From Brevundimonas sp. (GTDB lineage: Bacteria > Pseudomonadota > Alphaproteobacteria > Caulobacterales > Caulobacteraceae), in assembly GCF_013912065.1 (NCBI RefSeq), contig NZ_JACESA010000013.1, positions 32,210 to 96,209 on the forward strand: a stretch of DNA of 64,000 bases. The letters are read 5' to 3'. The position numbers and the translations under genes are program-made. This document shows, piece after piece, positions 27,874-35,772 of this stretch. A model generated the notes under the pieces. It was given only the letters and a program-made list of their open reading frames with translations, had not been told where the DNA came from and did no database searches. The number at the start of each line of letters is the position of its first letter. Position 1 is the first letter of the stretch.

Positions 27874-27901
27874 AAAAGGCCGGGGCGGACCCCGGCCTTT
27901 T
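27874..27901 (-). terminator. Bidirectional intrinsic terminator after the M13 peptidase gene
   Basis: AAAAGGCCGGGG and CCCCGGCCTTTT are perfect 12-bp arms around the loop CGGA. On the minus strand it lies 20 bases past the peptidase stop and ends in T residues. It can also stop plus-strand transcription from hisS. Confidence 0.88.
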
Positions 27902-27921
27902 CCACTTCGAAGAGATGCGTC

Positions 27922-30042
27922 CTACCAGATGCGGACGCGGTCTTCCGGGGTCAGATAGTATTTCGTTCCCGGTTCGACGTCGAAGGCGTCGTACCAGGCG
28001 TCGACGTTGCGCAGCGGGCCAATGACCCGGAACTGGGCGGCCGAGTGCGGGTCGGTGGCGACCTGCTGCTTCAGGGCCTCGTCGCGATACTTCGACTGCC
28101 AGACCTGGGCCCAGCCGTAGAAGAAGCGCTGGTCGCCGGTGGTCCCGTCCAGCACCGGGGCGGGCTTGCCGGCCAGCGACAGGCGATAGGCCTCAAGCCC
28201 CACCGCCACGCCCGAGGCGTCGCCGATGTTCTCGCCCATCGTCAGGCCGGGGTTGATGGTATAGCCGGCGATCGGCTCATAGGTGGCGTATTGCGCCCCC
28301 AGGCGGGCGGTCAGGGCCTCGAAATTGGCCTTGTCCGTCGGGGTCCACCAGTTGCGCAGCACGCCGTCGCCGTCGGACTTGGAGCCCTGGTCGTCGAAGC
28401 CGTGGCCGATCTCGTGGCCGATCACGCCGCCGATGCCGCCGTAGTTGACCGCCGGGTCGCCATTCGGATCGAAGAAGGGCGGCTGGAGGATGGCGGCCGG
28501 GAAGACGATCTCGTTATTGGCCGAGTTGTAATAGGCGTTCACGGTCTGGGGCGTCATGCCCCACTCGGACTTATCGACCGGGTCGTTCAGGCGCGACAGG
28601 TCGTAGTTCCATTCGAACAGGCCCCGCCGCTCGGCGTTGCCGACCAGGTCGTCGGCGCGGATCTGCAGGCCCGAATAGTCGCGCCACTTGTCCGGATAGC
28701 CGATCTTGACGGTGAATTTGCGCAGCTTCTCCTGTGCGGCGGCCTTGGTCTCGTCGCCCATCCAGGTCAGGTTATTGATCCGGTGCGACAGGGCGGTGCG
28801 CAGATTGGCGACCAGTTCTTCCATCTTGGCCTTGGATTCGGCCGGGAAATATTCGGCGACATAGAGCCGGCCGGTGGCCTCGCCCAGCGAACCTTCGGCG
28901 AAGGAGATGGCGCGCTTCTCGCGGGTGCGCTGCTCGGGCTGGCCCGACAGGTCGCGCGAGCGGAAGCCCCACTGGGCGTCCGAGAAACGCTGCGACAGCA
29001 GGGGAGCCATGTCGTCGGCGGTGTGGAAGGCTTCCCACGCCTGCAGCAGTTCGACCGGGGTCTCGGCGTAGATGGCCGCGATCTTGGGCAGGGCCGTGTC
29101 CTGGCGCACGATCAGGCGCGGCACGTCGCCCAGCTTGGCCGCGTCGTAATAGGCCTGCCAGGCGAAGCCCGGGGCGTCCTCGGCCAGTTTGGCGATGGTG
29201 TATTCGTTGTAGGTGCGGTCGCGGTTGCGGTTCTCGACCGGCGACCAGTGGGCCTCGGCGATCCTGGTCTCCATGGCCACGATCTGGGCGGCGGTCTCGG
29301 TCGGGTTCGCCCAGCCGATCATGCCCAGCATGTCGGCGACATAGGCCTGGTACTTCTCTTTCTTGTCCGCGTAGCGGGCGTCCAGATAATAGTCGCGGTT
29401 CGGCAGGCCGATGCCCGACTGGCCCGAGGAGACGACGTAACGGGTCGGCTGTTTGGCGTCGATGGTGATGCCAGTGCCGAAGAAGGAGCCGCCGAAGCGG
29501 CCGACCGTCTGGCCCATATGGACGGCCATCTTGTCATGGGTGTCGGCGGCGCGGATCGCGGCCAGATAGGGTTGCAGCGGCTGGGCGTCCAGCTGGTCGA
29601 TGCGGGCCTGGTCGATATAGGACCGATAGGCGTCGGCCACCTTGGCCTCGTCCGAGCCGGGGGCCAGGTCGGTGCGGGCGGCGAGGCCGGTCACCAGTTC
29701 CTTCATCCGGTTGTCCGACAGTTCGCGCAGCAGGGCGAAGGAGCCGTAGCTGGTACGGTCCGACGGGATGACCAGCTTGTCGAAGGCCGCGCCGTTGGCG
29801 TAGCGGAAGAAGTCGTCGCCCGGCTTCACCGAGGTGTCGCGGCCGGTCAGGTCGAAGCCCCAGGTTCCGTATTTCGGCGCATCCACGCCCCGCCAGCCGC
29901 CGGCGCTCTCTTCGCCCGAGAACAGGGAGACGATGGAGCAGGTCTCGTCGAGGCAGGCGTGATCGTGGTCGACGTCCTGAGCTAGGGCGGCGGCGGGCAG
30001 CAGGAGAGCGCCGACGGCGGCGCCTATAAGCAGTCTTTTCAT
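27922..30042 (-). CDS. M13 family metallopeptidase (neprilysin/PepO-like), exported
   Basis: A 706-residue zinc peptidase. An N-terminal signal peptide (KRLLIGAAVGALLLPAAALA) precedes a Cys-containing stretch. The zinc motif HEIGH is in IGGVIGHEIGHGFDDQGSK, the third ligand is in TMGENIGDASGV, and the substrate-strand motif NAYYNSANNEIVFPAAIL matches the M13 NAYY. It probably cleaves small peptides in the periplasm. ATG 30042 is preceded by AGGA at good spacing; a GTG one codon earlier is less likely. The region between 30043 and 30197 has no other gene. Confidence 0.94.
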   Translation of the reverse strand: MKRLLIGAAVGALLLPAAALAQDVDHDHACLDETCSIVSLFSGEESAGGWRGVDAPKYGTWGFDLTGRDTSVKPGDDFFRYANGAAFDKLVIPSDRTSYGSFALLRELSDNRMKELVTGLAARTDLAPGSDEAKVADAYRSYIDQARIDQLDAQPLQPYLAAIRAADTHDKMAVHMGQTVGRFGGSFFGTGITIDAKQPTRYVVSSGQSGIGLPNRDYYLDARYADKKEKYQAYVADMLGMIGWANPTETAAQIVAMETRIAEAHWSPVENRNRDRTYNEYTIAKLAEDAPGFAWQAYYDAAKLGDVPRLIVRQDTALPKIAAIYAETPVELLQAWEAFHTADDMAPLLSQRFSDAQWGFRSRDLSGQPEQRTREKRAISFAEGSLGEATGRLYVAEYFPAESKAKMEELVANLRTALSHRINNLTWMGDETKAAAQEKLRKFTVKIGYPDKWRDYSGLQIRADDLVGNAERRGLFEWNYDLSRLNDPVDKSEWGMTPQTVNAYYNSANNEIVFPAAILQPPFFDPNGDPAVNYGGIGGVIGHEIGHGFDDQGSKSDGDGVLRNWWTPTDKANFEALTARLGAQYATYEPIAGYTINPGLTMGENIGDASGVAVGLEAYRLSLAGKPAPVLDGTTGDQRFFYGWAQVWQSKYRDEALKQQVATDPHSAAQFRVIGPLRNVDAWYDAFDVEPGTKYYLTPEDRVRIW

Positions 30043-30197
30043 CACTGTATCCTAGGTTCCGCCACTGAAACGGACGGCTCGGGGTCGGACCCTAGACCCG
30101 AGGCGGAGGCTGTCGCCTTAAAAAAAATTCATGAAAGGCCCGCGACCTCTCGCCACGGGGGGCGGTTCGAGGTCAGATGCCGCCGATTGGAGGGCCG

Positions 30198-32024
30198 ATG
30201 CACGGACACGGCGGGGACTACAAGGATCTGGTCGTCTTCCTGGCCGCGGCCGGGGTGATGGTGCCCCTTGTCAACCGGATGAAGATCAGCCCGGTGCTGG
30301 GGTTCCTGGCCGCCGGCGTGGTGCTGGGGCCGGGCGGGCTGGCGCGGTTTTCCGACGTGGCGCCCTGGCTGTCCTTCTTCACCATCAGCGACCCGGCCCA
30401 GCTGGCGCAACTGTCCGAACTGGGCGTCGCCTTCCTGCTGTTCATGATCGGGCTGGAGCTGTCGTGGGAGCGGTTGCGCGCCATGCGGCGGCTGGTCTTC
30501 GGCCTGGGGCTGATGCAGGTGGTGGTCAGCACCCTGGTGCTGGCGGGCCTGTTCCTTCTGATGGGCCAGACCCTGGTCAGCGCGGCCGTCCTGGGCATGG
30601 GGCTGGCCCTGTCGTCGACAGCCATCGTCATGCCGGTCCTGGCCGAGAGCGGGCGGCTGAAGGGGACCGTCGGCCGCTCGACCTTCGCCATTCTGCTGGC
30701 CCAGGACCTGTCGGTGGCGCCGATCCTGATCACCGTCAGCGTCATGGCCGCCGTCGCCCAGGGGGGCGGGACGCTGGATCCGGCGGTGCTGGGACGCTCG
30801 CTGTTCACCCTCGTGCCCGCCGCCGTCGGCCTGGGCCTTCTGGTCCTGCTGGGCCGGGTCGTGCTGCGGCCGATGTTCCGTTCGGTGGCCCGGGCGCGCA
30901 AGGCCGATCAGGGCGGAGAGATGTTCGTCGCCGCCAGCCTGCTGGTCGTGATAACCGCCGGCCTGGCGGCCCAGGCCAGCGGCCTGTCGATGAGCATCGG
31001 CGCCCTGGTCGCCGGGGTGCTTCTGGCCGAGACCGAGTTCCGCCGCGAGGTCGAGGTGTCGATCGAGCCGTTCAAGGGACTGCTGCTGGGGGTCTTCTTC
31101 GTCGGGGTCGGCCTGGGGCTGGATCTGGGGGCGATCGCCGCCCACCCCTTCCTGCTGTTCGGACTGGCCCTGGCCATCACCGTGATCAAGACCGGCGTCA
31201 TCTTCGGCCTGGCCCGACTGTGGGGCCTCGAATCCCGCCCCGCCCTGGAGACCGCTCTGGTCCTGGCGCCGGCGGGCGAGTTCGCCTTCGTCGTCTTCGC
31301 CACCGGCATGGTGGAGGGGATCGCCCCGCCGGGCCTGACCAGCACCGTGGCTTTGTCGGCGACCCTGAGCATCTTCTCCATCCCCATGCTGGCCGCGCTG
31401 GGCCAGAGGCTGTCGCGCGTCAAGGCGACGGACCTGCCGACGACGCCCGAGGGCGCGGCCCCGCCGGAACAGGCCGATGGCGCGGTCATCATCGTCGGCT
31501 TCGGCCGGGTCGGACGGCTGATCGGCGAACTGCTGAAAGAGCATGACCAGGCCTTCATCGCCCTGGACACCGACGCCGCCGCCGTCGCCGCCGGCCGGCG
31601 CGACGGGTTCGACGTCTTCTACGGCGACGCCGGTCGCAGCGAGATGCTGGTTCATTGCGGCGTCCGTTCGACGCGGGCTCTGGTCGTCACGATGGACGCC
31701 CCGACCAAGGTCGACGAGGTGGTCACAACGGCCCGCGCCCTGCGCGAGGATCTGATCCTGATCGCCCGCGCCCGCGACGACCAGCATGCGGCGCGGCTCT
31801 ATGGACTGGGCGTCACCGAGGCGGTGCCCGAGACGACCGAGGCCAGTCTGCAGCTGGCCGAAAACACCCTGGTCGATCTGGGCGTCCCCATGGGCCTGGT
31901 CCTGGCCTCGATCCATGAAAAGCGGGATCAGTTCCGCAAGACGTTCCAGGCGGCCATACCCGCTGGAGGACACAGCAGAGCCACCCGAGCGTTGAGAATG
32001 TCCCAGATCAATACAGGTAACTAA
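30198..32024 (+). CDS. Monovalent cation:proton antiporter, KefB/CPA2 type with TrkA-N domain
   Basis: A 608-residue inner-membrane protein. The N-terminal part has about 12 hydrophobic segments with the CPA2 pattern (ISPVLGFLAAGVVLGPGG; ELGVAFLLFMIGLEL; GLALSSTAIVMPVL). The C-terminal cytosolic TrkA-N (RCK) Rossmann domain has VIIVGFGRVGRLIGELL. It is likely a K+/H+ antiporter or a glutathione-gated K+ efflux type. ATG 30198 follows GGAGG at 30190; an in-frame ATG at 30177 is weaker. Confidence 0.92.
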   Translation: MHGHGGDYKDLVVFLAAAGVMVPLVNRMKISPVLGFLAAGVVLGPGGLARFSDVAPWLSFFTISDPAQLAQLSELGVAFLLFMIGLELSWERLRAMRRLVFGLGLMQVVVSTLVLAGLFLLMGQTLVSAAVLGMGLALSSTAIVMPVLAESGRLKGTVGRSTFAILLAQDLSVAPILITVSVMAAVAQGGGTLDPAVLGRSLFTLVPAAVGLGLLVLLGRVVLRPMFRSVARARKADQGGEMFVAASLLVVITAGLAAQASGLSMSIGALVAGVLLAETEFRREVEVSIEPFKGLLLGVFFVGVGLGLDLGAIAAHPFLLFGLALAITVIKTGVIFGLARLWGLESRPALETALVLAPAGEFAFVVFATGMVEGIAPPGLTSTVALSATLSIFSIPMLAALGQRLSRVKATDLPTTPEGAAPPEQADGAVIIVGFGRVGRLIGELLKEHDQAFIALDTDAAAVAAGRRDGFDVFYGDAGRSEMLVHCGVRSTRALVVTMDAPTKVDEVVTTARALREDLILIARARDDQHAARLYGLGVTEAVPETTEASLQLAENTLVDLGVPMGLVLASIHEKRDQFRKTFQAAIPAGGHSRATRALRMSQINTGN

Positions 32025-32176
32025 TACTGTTAAGCTTAGATCTTGCGCCTATGTTCCAAGGACTTTGAGTACGACCCATTTTCGTCATGGTTTGGTGGTG
32101 GAAGCCCTTCTTCAACATCGCCCGGTGGCGCTGCACGATCGACCCGTCCCCCCCTCCGACAATGCGACTCACCTTT

Positions 32177-32201
32177 CGTCACCTTCGGGCTCCGTCGAGG
32201 T
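32177..32201. repeat. Partial copy of a CGTCACC...TCGGGCTC intergenic repeat
   Basis: CGTCACCTTCGGGCTC matches the left half and loop of the hairpin at 56631-56660, then diverges. It lies upstream of the TetR gene in a 210-base gap that otherwise shows nothing recognisable. Confidence 0.4.
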
Positions 32202-32234
32202 TTCCGATATTGCGTAGAGTAAAAGCCTGATTTT

Positions 32235-32876
32235 ATGACCGATTCCGTTCTACCGACCGAAGCCGCTCCCCGCCTGAACCGTCGTCAGGCCGCCAAGGTC
32301 AGGACCCGCCAAAAGGTTCTCGACGCCGCCCGCTCGCTGTTCGCCGAGCGCGGCTACGAGCCCGCCACGATCCGCGACATCGCCAAGGGGGCGGGAATGT
32401 CGACCGGGGCGGTCTTCGCCAACTTCCAGGACAAGGCCGAACTGTTCGAGGCCGTCCTGACCGAGGACATGTCGCGCCTCGCCGAAGTGGTCGAGGCCGG
32501 AGCGCCCCAGGGCGAGCCGGTTCGCCAGCGTCTGCTGGGCGCCCTCAGCGCCGGCTATCATTCGTCGCTCGATCAGCTGCCCCTGTTCCAGGCCATTGTC
32601 GCCCGGTCGTGGTTCCAGCCCCTGGCGGCCGAGATGCGGGCCCGCGCGGCGACCAAGAACCTGCTGCTGGCCATCGGCGGCATTCTGCAGGAAGCGGTCG
32701 CCAAGGGCGAACTGCGTCAGGACGCCGATACCCGCCTGTTGGTCGAGCTGATCTGGGACTCCTATCTGTCGAACTATCGCCGCGCGGCCTATGACGAATG
32801 GGACGCCGATGCCCTGTCCGATCACATGGGCAAGCAGATCGACGTGATCCTGGCCGGCGCCCTGTCCGCCAAATAA
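32235..32876 (+). CDS. TetR/AcrR family transcriptional regulator
   Basis: A 213-residue repressor-type regulator. The helix-turn-helix at about residues 22-70 has TRQKVLDAARSLFAERGYEP, ATIRDIAKGAGMSTGAVFANF and KAELFEAVL. The C-terminal half is all-helical and would bind an unknown ligand. It follows a 210-base gap after the antiporter and ends before a terminator at 32907. The target genes are unknown; the TGCA-box cluster about 90 bases downstream could be considered as its operator, but no link is shown. Confidence 0.92.
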   Translation: MTDSVLPTEAAPRLNRRQAAKVRTRQKVLDAARSLFAERGYEPATIRDIAKGAGMSTGAVFANFQDKAELFEAVLTEDMSRLAEVVEAGAPQGEPVRQRLLGALSAGYHSSLDQLPLFQAIVARSWFQPLAAEMRARAATKNLLLAIGGILQEAVAKGELRQDADTRLLVELIWDSYLSNYRRAAYDEWDADALSDHMGKQIDVILAGALSAK

Positions 32877-32906
32877 TCCGTCGGCCTTCTCCAGGTCGCT
32901 CCATCG

Positions 32907-32941
32907 AAGGCCCGCCCGCGCTCCGTCGCCGGCGGGCCTTT
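32907..32941 (+). terminator. Terminator after the TetR gene
   Basis: AAGGCCCGCC and GGCGGGCCTT are perfect 10-bp arms around a 14-base loop, ending CCTTTG. The T-tract is short, so it may be only partly efficient. Confidence 0.65.
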
Positions 32942-32961
32942 GCCTATGCGCCGTAGGCTGA

Positions 32962-33070
32962 ATTGCACCGGGAGAAAAAACCAGTGCAATCTGTGCAATT
33001 GTCGCTCAACACATTGTTTTAATTAATGATAATATCCGCCTGAAATTGCACTGTGCAACAGAGTGCAATT
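32962..33070. promoter_or_regulatory. TGCA-box cluster (copy B) with long inverted repeat
   Basis: ATTGCAC (32962-32968) and GTGCAAT (32984-32990) are inverted around 15 bases and are followed by TGTGCAATT (32992-33000). Then AATTGCACT (33044-33052) and AGTGCAATT (33062-33070) form perfect 9-bp arms around a 9-base centre that itself contains GTGCAA. The arrangement parallels the cluster at 17244-17283. Confidence 0.55.
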
Positions 33071-33080
33071 CCGGAGGAAG

Positions 33081-33121
33081 TTGGACGGCGAAAAAACAGT
33101 TCAACGAGTCCAAGTCCGTCC
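33081..33121. repeat. Composite repeat element with GCGAAAAAACAG (copy B)
   Basis: TTGGAC (33081-33086) is followed by GCGAAAAAACAG (33088-33099) and by GTCCAA (33108-33113), GTCC and GTCC. The same plan, inverted GAC arm, the 12-mer, then repeated GTC units, occurs at 17170-17224. The arm sequences differ but the 12-mer is identical. Confidence 0.5.
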
Positions 33122-33247
33122 GATCACGATGTCAAAGACCAATGGCGGATCCTAACACCGGCCCGAGGGGCGCCGGGTTGATCGACGAACTATTTTCCAA
33201 GCCCTTGAAAGACCTGAGGTTCGCGTTCGAAATTAGGAGCGCAGCCG

Positions 33248-33829
33248 CTAGGCGCGACGCTTCAGGGTTACGTAGAAGGCGCCGTTTCCGCCGTGACGCT
33301 GGTGGGCGACGGTGAAGCCGGAGACGACGCCGCGCAGCGCCGGCGACTGCATCCATTCGGCGAATGAGGCGCGGATGACGCCGCCGCCCAGCCGCCCCTG
33401 GCCGGTGATGACCAGGACCGCCCGCATCCCGCGCGCCTGGCACGAGGTCAGAAAGCCGCGCAACTGATCCTCGGCTTCGAACCGGCCGAAACCGTGCAGG
33501 TCGATGCGGGCCTCGATCGGGTCCCGCTCACGCGACAGCCGCTGTTTGCGACGCGGCTCCAGATCCTCGGGCGCGGACTTGGGGCGGGTTCCGACGGGGC
33601 GAGGTTCGGCGGACTTGGCGACCGTGATCCGGCCGGGCGAGGGTTTGGCCAGGGGCCGCAGATCGACCGGCTGGGCGACCGCCACATGGGCCGGGGCCTC
33701 GGCGCCGGGGGTGACGCGGGCCGGCTTGCGGGTGCGGGGGGCGGCCACCGTGCCGGTGACCCGGGTCCAGATGCGACGGTCCTCGGGCGTCAGCCCGTTC
33801 TCGTCGCGGCTGGGCCCCTTCCGCTTCAT
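33248..33829 (-). CDS. Smr domain protein (MutS2 C-terminal-like)
   Basis: A 193-residue protein. The C-terminal Smr domain (about residues 105-193) has the IDLHGFGRFEAEDQL motif, VLVITGQGRLGGGV and a final GGNGAFYVTLKRRA. Smr domains are nucleases or nucleic-acid binders. The first 100 residues are basic, Pro/Arg-rich and likely disordered. The ATG at 33829 overlaps the stop of the XRE gene (ATGA), so the two are coupled. The longer open frame upstream is not conserved. Confidence 0.9.
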   Translation of the reverse strand: MKRKGPSRDENGLTPEDRRIWTRVTGTVAAPRTRKPARVTPGAEAPAHVAVAQPVDLRPLAKPSPGRITVAKSAEPRPVGTRPKSAPEDLEPRRKQRLSRERDPIEARIDLHGFGRFEAEDQLRGFLTSCQARGMRAVLVITGQGRLGGGVIRASFAEWMQSPALRGVVSGFTVAHQRHGGNGAFYVTLKRRA

Positions 33830-34065
33830 CCCTCCGCGTCGTCCTCGAAGCTCTCGCCGGGACCGGGCTCGTGGATCAAGAGGTCGCCGGGCTGGCAGTC
33901 CAGTTCGCGGCACAGGGCGTCCAGGGTCGAGAACCGCACCGCACGCGCCTTGCCCGTCTTCAGGATGGACAGATTGGCCACCGTCACCCCGACCCGGTCG
34001 GCGAGTTCGGTCAACGACATGCGGCGTTCGACGAGAACGCGATCGAGCTGGACGCGGATGGCCAT
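33826..34065 (-). CDS. XRE family helix-turn-helix regulator (YozG-like)
   Basis: A 79-residue Cro/C1-type regulator. The HTH reads MSLTELADRVGVTVANLSILKTGKA, followed by RFSTLDALCRELDCQPGDLL. This small type, with the HTH followed by a C-x-PGDLL tail, often sits beside DUF2975 membrane proteins, as it does here. It begins 23 bases after the DUF2975 stop and overlaps the Smr gene by 4 bases. Confidence 0.93.
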   Translation of the reverse strand: MAIRVQLDRVLVERRMSLTELADRVGVTVANLSILKTGKARAVRFSTLDALCRELDCQPGDLLIHEPGPGESFEDDAEG

Positions 34066-34088
34066 GCGGAAGTCCTACTGGAAACAGC

Positions 34089-34703
34089 TCAGATCGTCAG
34101 TTCGGATTCGCGGCGCAGGCGCGCGCCCTCGCGGAACACCTCCGCCAGGACGAAGACGATCAGGACGGAAAAGATCGGGGTCAGCAGTTCGCCGATCCCC
34201 TGGGGGTCCATCACCCCCGGCGCCAGGCGCGCGGCGACGAAGCCCTGGGCCAGCCAGACGCCGCCGGTCACCACCGCCAGGGTCAGGCCGATCTGGCGCA
34301 GGCGGCGGACATTGTCGGGATGGAAGGGGTCGCCCATGGTCAGGGTGCGGAAAATCCGCCGCAGGCTGCGCAGGATCAGCATGAAGCCGCCGAAATAGGC
34401 CGTCGCGGCGCCGAGGCCGAACAGCAGCAGCATCCGCGTCAACGGCAGCTGGCGTCCGCCGGAATCGCCGCTCACCGTGATGTCCACATTGTCGAGGGGG
34501 ATGAAGATCGCGGCGATCAGCAGCAACAGAAGCACGCCGGTGATCAGCCAGAGCAGGATATAGGCGACGTCCAGCGCCACCTTCAGCACGCTGGCGACCG
34601 AGCCCGGCCCCAGGGCGTTCAACCGCAGTCGGACCGAACTGAGCCAGGCCGGGGTGCGCGCTTCGCCTCGCTTCAGCGGATTTCGCGGAGGGAGCAGGCG
34701 CAT
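34089..34703 (-). CDS. DUF2975 family membrane protein
   Basis: A 204-residue inner-membrane protein with about four membrane segments (VAYILLWLITGVLLLLLIAA; LLLFGLGAATAYFGGFMLIL; IGLTLAVVTGGVWLAQGF; IFSVLIVFVLAEVF). The conserved RIFRTLTMGDPFHPDNVRRL between helices 2 and 3 marks DUF2975. These proteins commonly pair with a small XRE regulator, as here, suggesting a membrane-linked control module of unknown signal. ATG 34703 is chosen; upstream codons are not conserved. Confidence 0.88.
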   Translation of the reverse strand: MRLLPPRNPLKRGEARTPAWLSSVRLRLNALGPGSVASVLKVALDVAYILLWLITGVLLLLLIAAIFIPLDNVDITVSGDSGGRQLPLTRMLLLFGLGAATAYFGGFMLILRSLRRIFRTLTMGDPFHPDNVRRLRQIGLTLAVVTGGVWLAQGFVAARLAPGVMDPQGIGELLTPIFSVLIVFVLAEVFREGARLRRESELTI

Positions 34704-34844
34704 GATCGGTCGGGTCTCAGGTCGGATAAAAGGGCGCGACGGCCACGCGGGGTCCGACAAACCCGCGCGCGGCTCTATACATCGCGGTCTTCTTCAAGGT
34801 CGTCAAAGCTCTCGTGATCGATACAAGGGACGTCTGGTGATCGA

Positions 34845-34961
34845 TCAGAAGGCCTGGACCAGGATGGCGACCAGGGCGGTCGGCAGGGCGGCGATGAGGA
34901 CGGTGTTGACGAAAGCGGCGCAGACCTTGTCGAGCCACAGCGAGATGTTCATCGTATGCAT
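34845..34961 (-). CDS. 38-residue hydrophobic membrane peptide
   Basis: A short ORF reading MHTMNISLWLDKVCAAFVNT and then a hydrophobic ALPTALVAILVQAF tail. It has a good ribosome site (GGAG eight bases before the ATG on the minus strand) and one or two membrane-spanning stretches. No family is recognised. The gap to the DUF2975 start (34704-34844) carries only repeats of TGATCGAT at about 34816 and 34837. Confidence 0.45.
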   Translation of the reverse strand: MHTMNISLWLDKVCAAFVNTVLIAALPTALVAILVQAF

Positions 34962-35112
34962 GGGAATGTCTCCGTTTTTCCTGATTGGACGATAATCGCC
35001 CGGTTTGTTTTTTAACCGCATGATCATTCCGGTTTTGCCGGAAGTCCTGAACGGTGCGGCCCCGTTCCTGACGATCAATAGATAGGCCGTGCAGCGTGCA
35101 AAATCACGTTAC

Positions 35113-35129
35113 ATATCGTTTAACGATAT
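35113..35129. promoter_or_regulatory. 17-bp palindrome upstream of rdgB
   Basis: ATATCGTT and AACGATAT face each other around one T. It lies 40 bases before the rdgB ATG, in an A/T-rich promoter-like stretch, and is probably an operator. GTGCAGCGTGCAAAAT just upstream (35089-35104) resembles part of the TGCA cluster at 17262. Confidence 0.45.
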
Positions 35130-35169
35130 TAAACTTTGGCAATAGACTGTTTCTGGGGCGTGATCGTCG

Positions 35170-35772
35170 ATGACTCTCAAGCTTATCAAGGGGATGCGGA
35201 TCGTCGCCGCGACCCATAATCCCGGCAAGGTTCCGGAGATCGCCGCCCTTCTCGGCGAAGATTACGAGATTCTCACTGCGGGCCAGCTGAACCTGCCCGA
35301 ACCGGACGAGACCGAGACCACATTCGCCGGCAACGCCCTGCTGAAGGCGCGGCATGCGGCCCAGAGGTCGGGCGAGGTGTCGCTGGCCGATGATTCGGGG
35401 ATGTCGGTCGCGGCCCTGGACGGGGCGCCGGGCATATTCTCCGCCCGCTGGGCCGGGCCGACCAAGGACTTCGCCCTGGCCATGAGGAAGGTGGAGGAAC
35501 GGCTGGAGGAGATCGGCTCGACCGACCGGCGGGCCTGGTTCACCTCTGCCCTGGCCGTGGCCTGGCCGGACGGGCCGTGTGTCGTGGTGGAGGGCGAGGT
35601 CCATGGCGAACTGACCTTCCCGCCGCGCGGCGACCGGGGCTTCGGCTACGACCCCATCTTCGTTCCGGCGGGCGGGAGCCTGACCTTCGGTGAGATGGAG
35701 CCGGCGGCCAAGGAGGCGATCAGCCACCGCACCCGCGCCTTCGCCAAGCTGCGGGCCGCCCTGATTGCCTGA
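35170..35772 (+). CDS. rdgB: Non-canonical purine NTP pyrophosphatase (RdgB/HAM1)
   Basis: A 200-residue house-cleaning enzyme hydrolysing dITP, XTP and similar nucleotides to monophosphates, preventing their incorporation into DNA. ATHNPGKVPEIAALL near the N-terminus, ETTFAGNALLKA, LADDSGMSVAALDGAPGIFSARWAG and GFGYDPIFVP are the family signatures. Its stop overlaps the TTG start of hemW by 8 bases. Confidence 0.96.
   Translation: MTLKLIKGMRIVAATHNPGKVPEIAALLGEDYEILTAGQLNLPEPDETETTFAGNALLKARHAAQRSGEVSLADDSGMSVAALDGAPGIFSARWAGPTKDFALAMRKVEERLEEIGSTDRRAWFTSALAVAWPDGPCVVVEGEVHGELTFPPRGDRGFGYDPIFVPAGGSLTFGEMEPAAKEAISHRTRAFAKLRAALIA

Larger units (their letters stand above)
32877..33247. other. 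Intergenic island with TGCA boxes and 12-mer element (copy B)
   Basis: This 371-base stretch has no confident gene. It contains the terminator at 32907, TGCA boxes at 32962-33070, an A/T-rich segment near 33010-33035, and a repeat element at 33081-33121 with the shared 12-mer. An ORF starting at ATG 33142 (MADPNTGPRGAGLIDELFSK) runs into the antisense of the Smr gene. Its first 30 residues look protein-like, so it may be a gene remnant, but this is weak. Confidence 0.5.

Noticed and set aside
30110-30130. A-run before the antiporter gene as a terminator
   Set aside because: The run of A residues is not preceded on the appropriate strand by a convincing GC stem.
30129-31973. Long minus-strand open frame opposite the antiporter
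   Set aside because: Low-complexity Gln/Asp/Gly/His-rich translation; the plus strand clearly encodes a CPA2 antiporter.
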